This document shows, piece by piece, positions 1 through 7,706 of a stretch of 47,611 bases of DNA. Position 1 is the stretch's first letter, and the number at the start of each line of letters is the position of its first letter. Under the pieces are notes generated by a model. It was not told where the DNA came from. It saw only the letters and a list, made by a program, of their open reading frames with translations, and did no database searches. This DNA is from Nitrospira sp. CG24C. GTDB taxonomy: Bacteria; Nitrospirota; Nitrospiria; Nitrospirales; Nitrospiraceae. A program made the position numbers and the translations under genes. The stretch covers positions 303,429 to 351,039 of the forward strand of contig NEWR02000010.1 of assembly GCA_002869885.2 (NCBI GenBank), written 5' to 3'.

Positions 1-980
1 ATGGGACATTCACGCAACAGGCAGGGAGCGCAATCGACCGGCTGCCGCACAATGGCATGGGCACTGCCAAAAGGCGATGTGGTGCGCCAATCGGTCGGCC
101 CGAAGATCGCGACGAGCGGCACCTGGAACGCAGAGGCGATGTGCATGGGGCCGGTATCGTTTGTCAGGAGCATGGCGCAGCGTTTTAACGCCGCCATCAA
201 TTCACGGATCGTCGTCGCCCCGGACAAAACCAGGGATGGAGACGACAAACGCGCGGCGATTTCACGGCCCAACCGCTCCTCCCCCTTTGCCCCGAAAATC
301 ACCACGCCGACTTGTTGATTCCGAGACTCGCGAAGCGTGCGGCACAGTCGTTCAGTCGCTTCGGCATACCGTTCAGGCAGCCAACGCTTCGCCCCGCCGT
401 AGGTCGAACCAGGGTTGATCCCGACGACGACATCATTGGCAGTCAATCCACCCTGAGCCAATCGCCCCGCCATCGCCTGTTCCTCCTCAGGAGAGACGAC
501 GAGTTCCGGGGCAGGGGGATCGCCCGTGAGGCCCAGCGGCTTCAACAGATCCCAATAATAACGGACTTGATGGTTCAGCGCACGGCGATCCGGCACAGCG
601 ACTGGATTGGACAGCAACAGACTTCGTCCATCCGTGGCATACCCATAGCGCCGGGGCACACCGGCCAAAAACGTCAGGAAGGCCGCCTCGAACGCATTCT
701 GAAACAACAGTGCCAGATCGAAGCTCTGCCGCCGCAACTGCTCTGCCAACGCCCACTTACCGAAGAGTCCTGCATGACACCCCTTGCTGTCGTAGGTCAA
801 CACGCGCGTCAACGCCGGATGCCCCGTGAACAAATCGGCCACAGCCGGCTTGACCAACAATGCGATCTGCGCATCGGGAAATAGCCTCCGCAATCCACGG
901 AGGGCAGGCTCGCACATCACCGCATCGCCAAGCCAGTTGGGTCCACGCACAAGAATTCTTTTGATGGCTTCTTTATCCAC
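1..980 (-). CDS. waaF: Lipopolysaccharide heptosyltransferase II, 3' end beyond window
   Basis: A GT9-family glycosyltransferase that would add the second L-glycero-D-manno-heptose to the inner LPS core from ADP-heptose on the cytoplasmic side of the inner membrane. The reverse strand is open from the GTG at 980 to base 1, about 326 codons. The N-terminus has the family signature ILVRGPNWLGDAV. Near the cut end are AIFGPTDWRTTSPFG and CAPCLLRECP, both typical of WaaF. WaaF is usually about 350 residues, so only a short C-terminal piece is missing. The start is a GTG with GGAGG only 3 nt upstream; an in-frame GTG four codons earlier is an alternative. It is the last visible gene of the lipid A/core cluster. 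Confidence 0.9.
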   Translation of the reverse strand, partial: MDKEAIKRILVRGPNWLGDAVMCEPALRGLRRLFPDAQIALLVKPAVADLFTGHPALTRVLTYDSKGCHAGLFGKWALAEQLRRQSFDLALLFQNAFEAAFLTFLAGVPRRYGYATDGRSLLLSNPVAVPDRRALNHQVRYYWDLLKPLGLTGDPPAPELVVSPEEEQAMAGRLAQGGLTANDVVVGINPGSTYGGAKRWLPERYAEATERLCRTLRESRNQQVGVVIFGAKGEERLGREIAARLSSPSLVLSGATTIRELMAALKRCAMLLTNDTGPMHIASAFQVPLVAIFGPTDWRTTSPFGSAHAIVRQPVDCAPCLLRECP

Positions 981-1000
981 AAACCTCCGCACCCAAGAAG

Positions 1001-1108
1001 GTTCATCCGGTTTATCTCGTTTGTTTAGTTTGTTTGGTGTCTTCGAACGAAACAAACCAAATGAACTAAATGAACTAAATAAACCAGACCAACCAGATCA
1101 ACTAGTCA
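1001..1108. repeat. Inverted pair of degenerate 9-nt tandem repeats (TTTGGTTTG type)
   Basis: The left arm (about 1004-1039) iterates TTTGGTnnn-like units. The right arm (about 1048-1105) iterates the complementary AACCAAAnn units. They meet around a TCTTCGAAC centre and can fold into a long imperfect hairpin. It fills the gap between the waaF start and the lpxK stop. Confidence 0.8.
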
Positions 1109-1110
1109 TC

Positions 1111-1153
1111 TGCCCTTCAGCCTTCAGCCTTCCGACTCCGCCTTCAGCCTATT
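1111..1153. repeat. 7-nt tandem repeat (CCTTCAG) over the lpxK 3' end
   Basis: CCTTCAG heptads occur in tandem with one degenerate interruption. On the minus strand the word AGGCTGA supplies the TGA stop of lpxK at 1124-1126, so the array encodes the last residues of the protein. Confidence 0.65.
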
Positions 1154-2203
1154 TCCCATCCCCAGCACCAACCGCTTCAATCGATCTTCCCCCACGGTCA
1201 CGGACGTGCTCAGTCGGACTGCCCACCAGCTATCGGTGGGTTCAAGTAACGATACCAACTTGCAGGCGTCTTTCTCGGTCGTCACGACCAGCTCGGCCCG
1301 GAGTTCAGCCGCTCTGGCGCTCAGGCTCTCGACATCCTGTCTCGTATAGGCATGGTGATCGACATAGGCCACTTCATCCAGAACCCTAATCCCGATTCGC
1401 TCAACGAGTGAGCGAAACGATCCGGCATGTCCCACACCGCTACAGAGCAACGCGGTCTTTCCTTTGGACCAAGAAAGCGGTTGGGATGCTCCTGTCACCA
1501 CCGACACCAGACTCTCCGGGCGAAAGACTGCCTGGATCGGATCCGGTATAAAGCCAAGCCTTGCCTTCAGCTTGCGACAGACCTCTGTGACCTGAGCCGG
1601 CGCGTCCGCTCTTGTGATGACGATCGCCGTCGCGCGCGCCGCCGCCCGCAGCGGCTCTCGGAGCCGTCCCGCTGGAACAAGGGCCGCGAGTCCCTCTATA
1701 TCCGTGGCATCGACCAGCAAGAGGTTCACATCTCGATAGAGTCCCTGGTGCTGAAATCCATCGTCGAGCACCAGACAATCGACCGGAAATCGTTCCAAGA
1801 CCCAATCCCCAAGCTCATAGCGATCGGCGCCCACCGCAACGATCGCCTTGGGACAACGCTGCGCCATCAAGAATGGCTCATCGCCTGCCTCGTTCGGGCC
1901 AACCAGCAGGCGCTCGCCATTCGACACGAGCAGATATCGATCTGTACTTGTCCGTCGATAACCCCGGCTGAGGATCGCCACCCGTTTCCCCTGTGCCAGA
2001 AGCCACTCGACAAGCAGAATGACCACCGGAGTTTTTCCCGTCCCGCCCAGCGTAAGATTCCCAACACTCAGCACCGGGACCGGCAGTTTTCGCTGATCAA
2101 ACCAGCCCCAGTCGTAGAGAATCGCGCGCAACCGCGCAACCACTCCATAGGGGATTGCGGCCCACATCAGCCACCATCTGACCTTTGTACCAGGCTTCAA
2201 CAC
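1124..2203 (-). CDS. lpxK: Tetraacyldisaccharide 4'-kinase LpxK
   Basis: It phosphorylates the 4' position of the tetraacyl-disaccharide 1-phosphate to give lipid IVA at the inner face of the cytoplasmic membrane. The protein has 359 residues. A short hydrophobic N-terminal segment is followed by the P-loop NLTLGGTGKTPVV near residues 49-61, then SRGYRR and LVLDDGFQHQ, which are LpxK hallmarks. The start is GTG at 2203 without a clear Shine-Dalgarno; an in-frame ATG twelve codons later would cut into the membrane segment. The C-terminal tail and stop lie inside a heptad repeat. It sits between waaA and waaF, as in many lipid A clusters. Confidence 0.95.
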   Translation of the reverse strand: MLKPGTKVRWWLMWAAIPYGVVARLRAILYDWGWFDQRKLPVPVLSVGNLTLGGTGKTPVVILLVEWLLAQGKRVAILSRGYRRTSTDRYLLVSNGERLLVGPNEAGDEPFLMAQRCPKAIVAVGADRYELGDWVLERFPVDCLVLDDGFQHQGLYRDVNLLLVDATDIEGLAALVPAGRLREPLRAAARATAIVITRADAPAQVTEVCRKLKARLGFIPDPIQAVFRPESLVSVVTGASQPLSWSKGKTALLCSGVGHAGSFRSLVERIGIRVLDEVAYVDHHAYTRQDVESLSARAAELRAELVVTTEKDACKLVSLLEPTDSWWAVRLSTSVTVGEDRLKRLVLGMGNRLKAESEG

Positions 2204-2224
2204 GGTTCGTAACTGCCCAGGTAG

Positions 2225-2351
2225 ATAGGCTGAAGGCTGATCTTGTTCATCTGGTCTGTCTGGTCATCTGGTTGGTCTGGTTTATCCGGTTAGTCTGGGG
2301 CAACAAGTACACGAGACAGACCTGCCTCCCCCCTAACAGCCTTCAGCCTAT
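2225..2351. repeat. 15-bp inverted heptad repeat enclosing a 9-nt tandem array
   Basis: A 15-base sequence built of AGGCTGA words at 2225-2239 is exactly complementary to 2337-2351. Between them, about 2243-2298 iterates a 9-nt TCTGGTTnn unit. The right arm contains the TAG stop of waaA (2348-2350). Two word classes are therefore nested in one gap between lpxK and waaA. Confidence 0.75.
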
Positions 2352-3772
2352 CGACCTGAGCAGGTACCGCTTTTCTCGGCCATGAGGGGAAGCGACCGGT
2401 TCGCGAGAGGAAACCCACTGGCGCCTTGCTGCGCGGTCAGCAGCCTGTCGATAGCCTCCACGGTCTGCTGCAAGGCTCCCTGATTCTGTTCGACCACCTG
2501 GCGAGCCGACCGGCCCATTCGCTCCCGTTCTTCGTCATCAGCAAAGAGGGCCTTGACTTGTTTCGTGAGATCTTCCGTCTGGAGCACCCGACGGCCCCCT
2601 CCCGCCTGAATCAGGAGGTCTGCAACCTCCGCACAGTGGTCGGTGTAGGGACCGAACAATACCGGCTTCGCCCACTGAGCCGGCTCCAGCAAATTATGTC
2701 CGCCGACCGGAACGAGTGTGCCCCCGACGAACGCCACCACCGCTTCCCGGTAGATCGCGGCCAATTCGCCCCGCGAATCGAGCAGCACCACGCGGGGACC
2801 AGTAGCCCCAATTTCACCGGCCTGCCCGATGGCACTGCGCCGCTGCACGGTAATCCCACGCGCCCGAATCATTGACTCCACCGATTCCGCTCGTTCGATG
2901 TGCCGAGGAGCCAGCAGCAAGACTGCCGAGGAACACTGTGTCGCGAGCGACTGATAACATTCCACGAGGGCTTCTTCTTCACCGGGATGAGTACTGCCTG
3001 CCACAAATAGCTGTTCCGTTTCCTGAAGCCCAAGACGATCCCTGATCCTCCCGGTCTGCGTGACGGCCGGTATCGGCTGGTCGAACTTGATGTTTCCTGT
3101 TCGCCTGACTCGCGAAGCTTCTGCTCCCAGCGCAACGATACGGTCGACATCCCGATCCGACTGCATCAGGCAGAGGCTGAGCGTCTGCAACATCGTCCGG
3201 TAGAACGATCGCACCGGCGCCCACTGCTGACGCTCAAAAGACCTGGTTGAAAGCCGGCCATTCACGAGAACGGTCGGCACTCCGCGCCGACGCAGATGCC
3301 ACAAGAGATTCGGCCAAAGTTCGGTCTCGACAAATAGATAGAGGCAGGGTTGCAGTCGATCGATAAACCGGGAGACGACCCAGGGGAAATCGAGCGGCGC
3401 ATAACAGTGGTCTGCCACACCAGCCAACCGCTGCTCTACAGCTTCCCGTCCAGTCTCGGTCACCGTCGAGACTACCAAACGATATTCAGGATGACGGCGA
3501 TGCAGCTCGTTGACAAGCGGTGTCACCCCCACGACTTCGCCGAGAGAGACGGCGTGAATCCAGATCACTGGTTGATTTGGTTTGTTTGGTTGGTCTGGTT
3601 TATTTGGTTTCTTTTGTTCGAAAGCACCAAACAAACGAAACAAACCAAACGAACCTTCTTCTAAACCCAGCCGCTGCGGCAAGCCGGGACGGCACCGTGG
3701 CTTGGCCAACAGCACCGCCACGATGACCGGCGAGACGACCAGCAACAGTATATTGTAAATGAGACGCCACAT
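2348..3772 (-). CDS. waaA: 3-deoxy-D-manno-octulosonic acid (Kdo) transferase with repeat-encoded insertion
   Basis: A GT30 enzyme that transfers Kdo from CMP-Kdo to lipid IVA. It has an N-terminal membrane anchor (residues about 4-22), then WIHAVSLGEV, FVETELWPNLL, VNGRLSTRSF, GSTHPGEEE and VPVGGHNLLEPA, which is the WaaA motif order. Residues about 40-67 are low complexity, with PNK, PDQ, PNK, PNQ tripeptides, and have no counterpart in E. coli WaaA. They are encoded by a 9-nt-word palindrome and lie exactly between the anchor region and the first catalytic-domain motif. I chose the ATG at 3772, which begins MWRLIYN like family N-termini. A start at 3838 is also open, but neither has a good ribosome-binding site. 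Confidence 0.93.
   Translation of the reverse strand: MWRLIYNILLLVVSPVIVAVLLAKPRCRPGLPQRLGLEEGSFGLFRLFGAFEQKKPNKPDQPNKPNQPVIWIHAVSLGEVVGVTPLVNELHRRHPEYRLVVSTVTETGREAVEQRLAGVADHCYAPLDFPWVVSRFIDRLQPCLYLFVETELWPNLLWHLRRRGVPTVLVNGRLSTRSFERQQWAPVRSFYRTMLQTLSLCLMQSDRDVDRIVALGAEASRVRRTGNIKFDQPIPAVTQTGRIRDRLGLQETEQLFVAGSTHPGEEEALVECYQSLATQCSSAVLLLAPRHIERAESVESMIRARGITVQRRSAIGQAGEIGATGPRVVLLDSRGELAAIYREAVVAFVGGTLVPVGGHNLLEPAQWAKPVLFGPYTDHCAEVADLLIQAGGGRRVLQTEDLTKQVKALFADDEERERMGRSARQVVEQNQGALQQTVEAIDRLLTAQQGASGFPLANRSLPLMAEKSGTCSGR
3566..3657. repeat. 9-nt-word palindrome inserted inside waaA
   Basis: The left arm iterates TTTGGTTnn on the plus strand, the centre is TTTTGTTCGAAAGCACC, and the right arm is the complement. 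The 53 bases 3597-3649 are identical to 21764-21816, an intergenic copy. Because the unit is 9 nt the waaA frame stays open through it. Confidence 0.85.
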
Positions 3773-3845
3773 ATGATGAGCTGTCAGCCACAGTAATGGA
3801 CTGTGGCGCGTGAAACGCGAGACATGCGAGAAAGGCATGACTCAT

Positions 3846-3900
3846 AGTTCGAAGTTCCGGGTTCGAAGTTCAGAAAACCTCGAACTTCGGACCTCGAACT
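3846..3900. repeat. Inverted pair of 7-nt tandem repeats (AGTTCGA type)
   Basis: The left arm reads AGTTCGA, AGTTCCG, GGTTCGA, AGTTC. After a short AGAAAAC loop the right arm reads CTCGAAC, TTCGGAC, CTCGAAC. It lies between waaA and the conserved-frame stop of the LpxJ-like gene, with which it overlaps at 3899-3900. Confidence 0.8.
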
Positions 3901-4572
3901 ATCCCCCGTCTCGCTTGGCTACGGCCCCCTCCGCCTGTTCCGTCAGTCGATTCAGGACCGTCTCAAGCTCCAGGCATGCCGCCGCCAACGCCTGTTCATC
4001 GGAATCCCGCGAAACCCAGATGGGAGCGCCCCACAGATAGAGACCTCGGGACCATGGGTACGGGACCATGAACCGATCCCAGCTCGCAAAGAGTTTTTTT
4101 TTGAGCAGCTAAAGGCCAGCGGTACAATCGGAAGCCCGGTCGCCTTCGCCAGCTGCACCACTCCGAGTTTCGCAACCTGGCGAGGCCCCTTGGGTCCATC
4201 GGGGGTCACCACAAGATCGGCGCCGGATCGCCCAAGACGGATCAGCTCCCGTAAGGCAAGCGCCCCACCCCTGGTACTCGATCCACGAACCGCCCGATGC
4301 CCGAATCGAGAGATGATACGCGCGATGATCTCGCCATCCTGATGCCGGCTGATCAACACGTTGGCTCCTGGCCCACGATAGCCAGTCGGAATCATCAGTT
4401 GCTGCGCATGCCAAAACGCGAGGATGATATGCCGTCCCTGACGATACAACGCATCCACCTGCTCGTGCCCCTGTGAATCCATCCGCATCGATCGCCCCAG
4501 CCCTCGAATCACCGCAGCCCCGATCGGAGGAAGCACGGAGAGTTTCAGCCAATTCCCGATTTGCTTCTTCAC
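3899..4572 (-). CDS. DUF374 lysophospholipid acyltransferase-like protein (LpxJ-like) with a frameshift
   Basis: A candidate late lipid A acyltransferase. DUF374 proteins include LpxJ, which replaces LpxL/LpxM in some bacteria, and none of those is seen here. The GTG start at 4572 has GGAG five bases upstream. The frame runs through FWHAQQL, VRGSSTRGG, TPDGPKGPR and GVVQLAKATGLPIVPLAF. At an A9 run (4094-4102) the zero frame leaves family-like sequence and stops at 3952. The -1 frame continues with LFASWDRFMVPYPWSRGLY and a normal family C-terminus to the TAG at 3899-3901. The run contains A-AAA-AAC in phase, so programmed -1 frameshifting or transcriptional slippage could make the full protein. 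A sequencing error or a recent pseudogene are alternatives. It sits between msbA and waaA. Confidence 0.8.
4094..4102 (-). other. A9 homopolymer / A-AAA-AAC slippery site in the LpxJ-like gene
   Basis: On the coding strand the codons are TCA AAA AAA AAC TCT. A one-base backward slip, or one extra A in the mRNA, gives AAA AAA CTC TTT and restores the conserved C-terminal frame. A small CATGG/CCATG stem lies about 27 bases downstream. Confidence 0.7.
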
Positions 4573-4585
4573 GCGTTCTCCAGTT

Positions 4586-4618
4586 CATCACTCATCACCG
4601 ATCACACATCACAGTCAT
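4586..4618. repeat. Single-arm 7-nt tandem repeat (TCATCAC)
   Basis: Tandem TCATCAC, TCATCAC, CGATCAC, ACATCAC heptads fill the short gap between the msbA stop and the ribosome-binding site of the LpxJ-like gene. No facing arm is seen. Confidence 0.65.
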
Positions 4619-4619
4619 C

Positions 4620-6365
4620 TTATGCATCCGGCACATCCTGGAACTGCATGGCGTGAAGCCGCTGATATTGTCCGCCGCGGCGAAGCAGCTCGTCGTGCGT
4701 CCCCACTTCGACGATCGACCCTCGGGCCAACACCATGATTCGATCGGCCTGTTGAATCGTAGACAACCGATGGGCAATCACAACGGTCGTTCGGTTTTTC
4801 ATCAAGTTGGCGAGGGCCAGCTGAACAACCCGCTCGGACTCTGTGTCCAACGCCGATGTCGCTTCATCGAGGATGAGCAGGGGAGGATCGCGTAAAATCG
4901 CGCGGGCGATGGCCAAGCGCTGCCGTTCCCCGCCGGAGAGCTTCACCCCTTTCTCACCCACGATTGTCTGATACCCCTGCGGAAAACGCTCGACAAAATC
5001 ATGGGCATAGGCCAATCGCGCCGCCTGGATAATATCGTCGTCGGTCGCATCCTCCCGTCCAAAGGCAATGTTGTTGCGAATACTGTCGTCGAACAAGACG
5101 ACATCTTGCGACACCATGCCGATCTGCGATCGGAGCGAGCGGAGGGTGTAGGACTGAATATCGACTCCATCGATGAGAATGCGGCCGGTTGTCGGTTCGT
5201 AAAAACGCGGGATCAGATTGACGAGCGTCGTCTTTCCACTGCCGCTGCTGCCCACCAGAGCCACCATTTCCCCGGCGCGAATCGTCAGACTGATGTCGTT
5301 GAGAGCCGGCAGGGTCTGGCTTTCATAATAAAACGTCACGTCGTCGAACGTCACGGATTGCGCAACCCGCGGCAACTCCAATTGGCCCTTCTCCGCATCC
5401 TGCTCGGTCTTGAGGTCCAAGACATCGAAGACCCGTTCCGCCGCAGCTAACGCCTGTTGAACCTGATTGTTGGAGTTGGCTAGTTTGCGAATCGGGGTAT
5501 AGGCCATGAACATTGCGGCTAGAAACGAGAAAAACGCCCCCGGCGTCATTGAGCCGTTGATCACGAGAAACCCACCATACCAAATAATGGCCGCAACCCC
5601 CACGACACCGATCACTTCCATATGCGACGACCCGAGGGAGAAGACTTGAGTCGCCTTCATCGTCGTACGGAGAAAAGAGCGATTGCTCTGTTGAAATCGC
5701 GCGGCCTCCGACTCTTCGCGTCCATAGGCCTTGACCGTGCGAATGCACGATAACGTTTCCTGGAGTGTGGAGGCCATATCCCCCATCCGCTCCTGACCGC
5801 TTACCGCCAACGCCCGCAACCGCTTCCCCATCCGCAGCGTCGTGAGCACAGCCAAGGGAATGACGATCACCGAGAGGGTAGCCAGCCGCCATTCCTGATA
5901 GAAGATCACGCCCATCATCGCCAGAAACGTGAGTCCCTGCAACACTACATCTTTCAGGACTCCCGACACCGCGTTGGCCATCAACGTGACGTCGTTCACC
6001 ACACGGGACACCAACCGTCCCGACGTATTCACATCGTGATAGGGAACGGGCAAACGAATGAGTTTCCCGAATAGCTCCTGTCGAACGTCGGTGATCACCC
6101 GATTTCCGACATAACTCATGAGATAGTTTTGCCCGTAGCTAAAGACGCTCTTGAGCACTGACACGGCAAAAAGCGCGAGCGGGAGCACCAGCAAGAGGCT
6201 TTCATTCTTATTGATGAAGATCTCGTCGAGGACCGGCTTGACGAGCCAGGCGTAGGCGGCGGAGGAGGCCGCTACCAGCCCCGAGCACACGAAGGCTGAA
6301 CCCAACCGCACTCGATAAGGTTTCACGTAGCGAAGCAACCGTATGATGCGATCTAGAGTCGACAT
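4620..6365 (-). CDS. msbA: Lipid A export ABC transporter MsbA
   Basis: A half-size ABC exporter that flips core-lipid A from the inner to the outer leaflet of the inner membrane as a homodimer. The 581 residues comprise a six-helix transmembrane domain (about 20-310) and a nucleotide-binding domain. The latter has Walker A GSSGSGKTT, signature LSGGERQRLAIARA, Walker B PLLILDEATSALD and the switch His in IAHRLST. The length matches MsbA (about 580). Its start overlaps the end of lpxB by 13 bases, so the two are probably translationally coupled. The setting among lpx genes favours MsbA over a drug exporter. Confidence 0.93.
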   Translation of the reverse strand: MSTLDRIIRLLRYVKPYRVRLGSAFVCSGLVAASSAAYAWLVKPVLDEIFINKNESLLLVLPLALFAVSVLKSVFSYGQNYLMSYVGNRVITDVRQELFGKLIRLPVPYHDVNTSGRLVSRVVNDVTLMANAVSGVLKDVVLQGLTFLAMMGVIFYQEWRLATLSVIVIPLAVLTTLRMGKRLRALAVSGQERMGDMASTLQETLSCIRTVKAYGREESEAARFQQSNRSFLRTTMKATQVFSLGSSHMEVIGVVGVAAIIWYGGFLVINGSMTPGAFFSFLAAMFMAYTPIRKLANSNNQVQQALAAAERVFDVLDLKTEQDAEKGQLELPRVAQSVTFDDVTFYYESQTLPALNDISLTIRAGEMVALVGSSGSGKTTLVNLIPRFYEPTTGRILIDGVDIQSYTLRSLRSQIGMVSQDVVLFDDSIRNNIAFGREDATDDDIIQAARLAYAHDFVERFPQGYQTIVGEKGVKLSGGERQRLAIARAILRDPPLLILDEATSALDTESERVVQLALANLMKNRTTVVIAHRLSTIQQADRIMVLARGSIVEVGTHDELLRRGGQYQRLHAMQFQDVPDA

Positions 6366-7480
6366 TCAGACAATGCCACCAGCGCCGCTCTGTGAGAGGC
6401 GCCCGGTTCTCCCAATGATTGCCGAACCTGCCTCAGCCCTTCTTTCATCTCATTATACGCCGACGGATCGCGCAAGAGGCGCAGGACTTCCTGGCACAAG
6501 CGCTCGGCCGTCGCCTCATCCTGAATCAATTCCGGCACGATCGATCGGCCGGCCACCAAATTCACGAGCCCGATCCATTTGACATTGATCAGCCACCGCG
6601 CCAGCCGATACGTCACCGGCGTCGTCTTGTACAGCAACACCATGGGAGTCCCCACCACCGCCGCCTGCAATGTCGCGGTTCCCGATGCAATGAACAACAC
6701 ATCGGACAGGGCCATCACCTCACTGGCTTGGTCATGCGCCACGCGGACCGGCACAGGACTGTGCTGCAACAGGGCCTGGATCAGATTATCGTCAATTGAG
6801 GAGGCCTGCGCCAGGATAAACTGCGTTCCCGGTTCAGCCGCAACCAGTTGAGCCGCCGCGCTGAGGAGCACCGGCAAGAGCATTTCGACTTCGCTCTTTC
6901 GACTTCCCGGCAACAATCCGACGACACGGGCGGACTCGCTCAAGCCGAATTCCGCGCGAAGTTTCCCACGATCGTAATGCGGCGCCACCGAATCGAGCAA
7001 CGGGTGGCCGACGAACGTGCACCGCACTCCCGCCCGTCGATAGAGCTCCGGCTCGAATGGGAGAATGACGACGACATGATCGACTCGCCGCTGAATCCAC
7101 TTCATCCGCCCAGGCCGCCATGCCCACACTTGTGGAGCAATGTAATAGAGCACGCGGCGACCGGCAGCTTTAGCCACCCGGGCGAAATGAAAGTTCAACC
7201 CGGGATTATCGATCAGCACGACAAGATCCCAGGCCTCTGCCTTCAGTACCCGCCTGATGGCGCGCACGCGCTGGATCATGACTCGGATCGCGGACAGCCC
7301 GATCACCCCCATGATGTCCAGCTGCGGGACATCCGGCACTAGGCTGACGCCTGCGGCGCGCATCGAAGCCCCGCCAATGCCGACCAGCTGAGCCTTCGGG
7401 TCGAGCGCCATGATCGCCTTAGCTAAATGCGCCCCGTGCAGATCACCCGAGGCTTCTCCTGTCACTATTAAAATTCGCAT
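6353..7480 (-). CDS. lpxB: Lipid-A-disaccharide synthase LpxB
   Basis: A GT19 enzyme that condenses UDP-2,3-diacylglucosamine with lipid X to form the tetraacyl disaccharide 1-phosphate. The 375 residues match the usual length. The N-terminus RILIVTGEASGDLHGA is diagnostic. Further family motifs are GIGGASMRAAG, YYIAPQVWAWRPGR, FEPELYRRAGV, FVGHPLLD, LLPGSRKSEV and ASGTATLQAAVVGTPMVLLYK. It follows the Gfo/Idh gene after a 197-base gap that holds the GGGGTA palindrome, and overlaps msbA downstream. Confidence 0.97.
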   Translation of the reverse strand: MRILIVTGEASGDLHGAHLAKAIMALDPKAQLVGIGGASMRAAGVSLVPDVPQLDIMGVIGLSAIRVMIQRVRAIRRVLKAEAWDLVVLIDNPGLNFHFARVAKAAGRRVLYYIAPQVWAWRPGRMKWIQRRVDHVVVILPFEPELYRRAGVRCTFVGHPLLDSVAPHYDRGKLRAEFGLSESARVVGLLPGSRKSEVEMLLPVLLSAAAQLVAAEPGTQFILAQASSIDDNLIQALLQHSPVPVRVAHDQASEVMALSDVLFIASGTATLQAAVVGTPMVLLYKTTPVTYRLARWLINVKWIGLVNLVAGRSIVPELIQDEATAERLCQEVLRLLRDPSAYNEMKEGLRQVRQSLGEPGASHRAALVALSECRL

Positions 7481-7486
7481 AGCCTC

Positions 7487-7706
7487 TGGGGAGGGGGTAG
7501 AGGGATAACGGGGTAAGGGGGTATTGGGGACGGGACAGGGGGACAGCGGGGTAACGAGGCAGAAGAGTAAAAGTCTACCTGTTTATTATCCCTACCCCGT
7601 TTACCCCCTTACCCCCTTTATCCCTTTTTTATCTCCTTACCCCGCTACCCCACTATCCCGTTACCCCGATTATCCCTTTATCCCATTGCCCCTTCCCATG
7701 CCCCGC
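7487..7706. repeat. Large inverted pair of degenerate 8-nt tandem repeats (GGGGTAAn type)
   Basis: The left arm (about 7487-7556) iterates GGGATAAC, GGGGTAAG, GGGGTATT and GGGGACGG. The right arm (about 7590-7706) iterates TACCCCGT, TTACCCCC, TATCCCGT and TTATCCCT. It lies between the Gfo/Idh gene and lpxB, and encodes the last dozen Gly-rich residues and the TAA stop of the Gfo/Idh protein. Confidence 0.8.

Noticed and set aside
1001-3657. CRISPR-like arrays
   Set aside because: The repeat units are directly adjacent 7-9 nt words with facing arms, not 25-40 nt repeats with unique spacers, and no cas genes are present.
3996-4199. 67-codon minus-strand frame over the LpxJ-like gene
   Set aside because: It is the third frame; only the zero and -1 frames carry DUF374 motifs.
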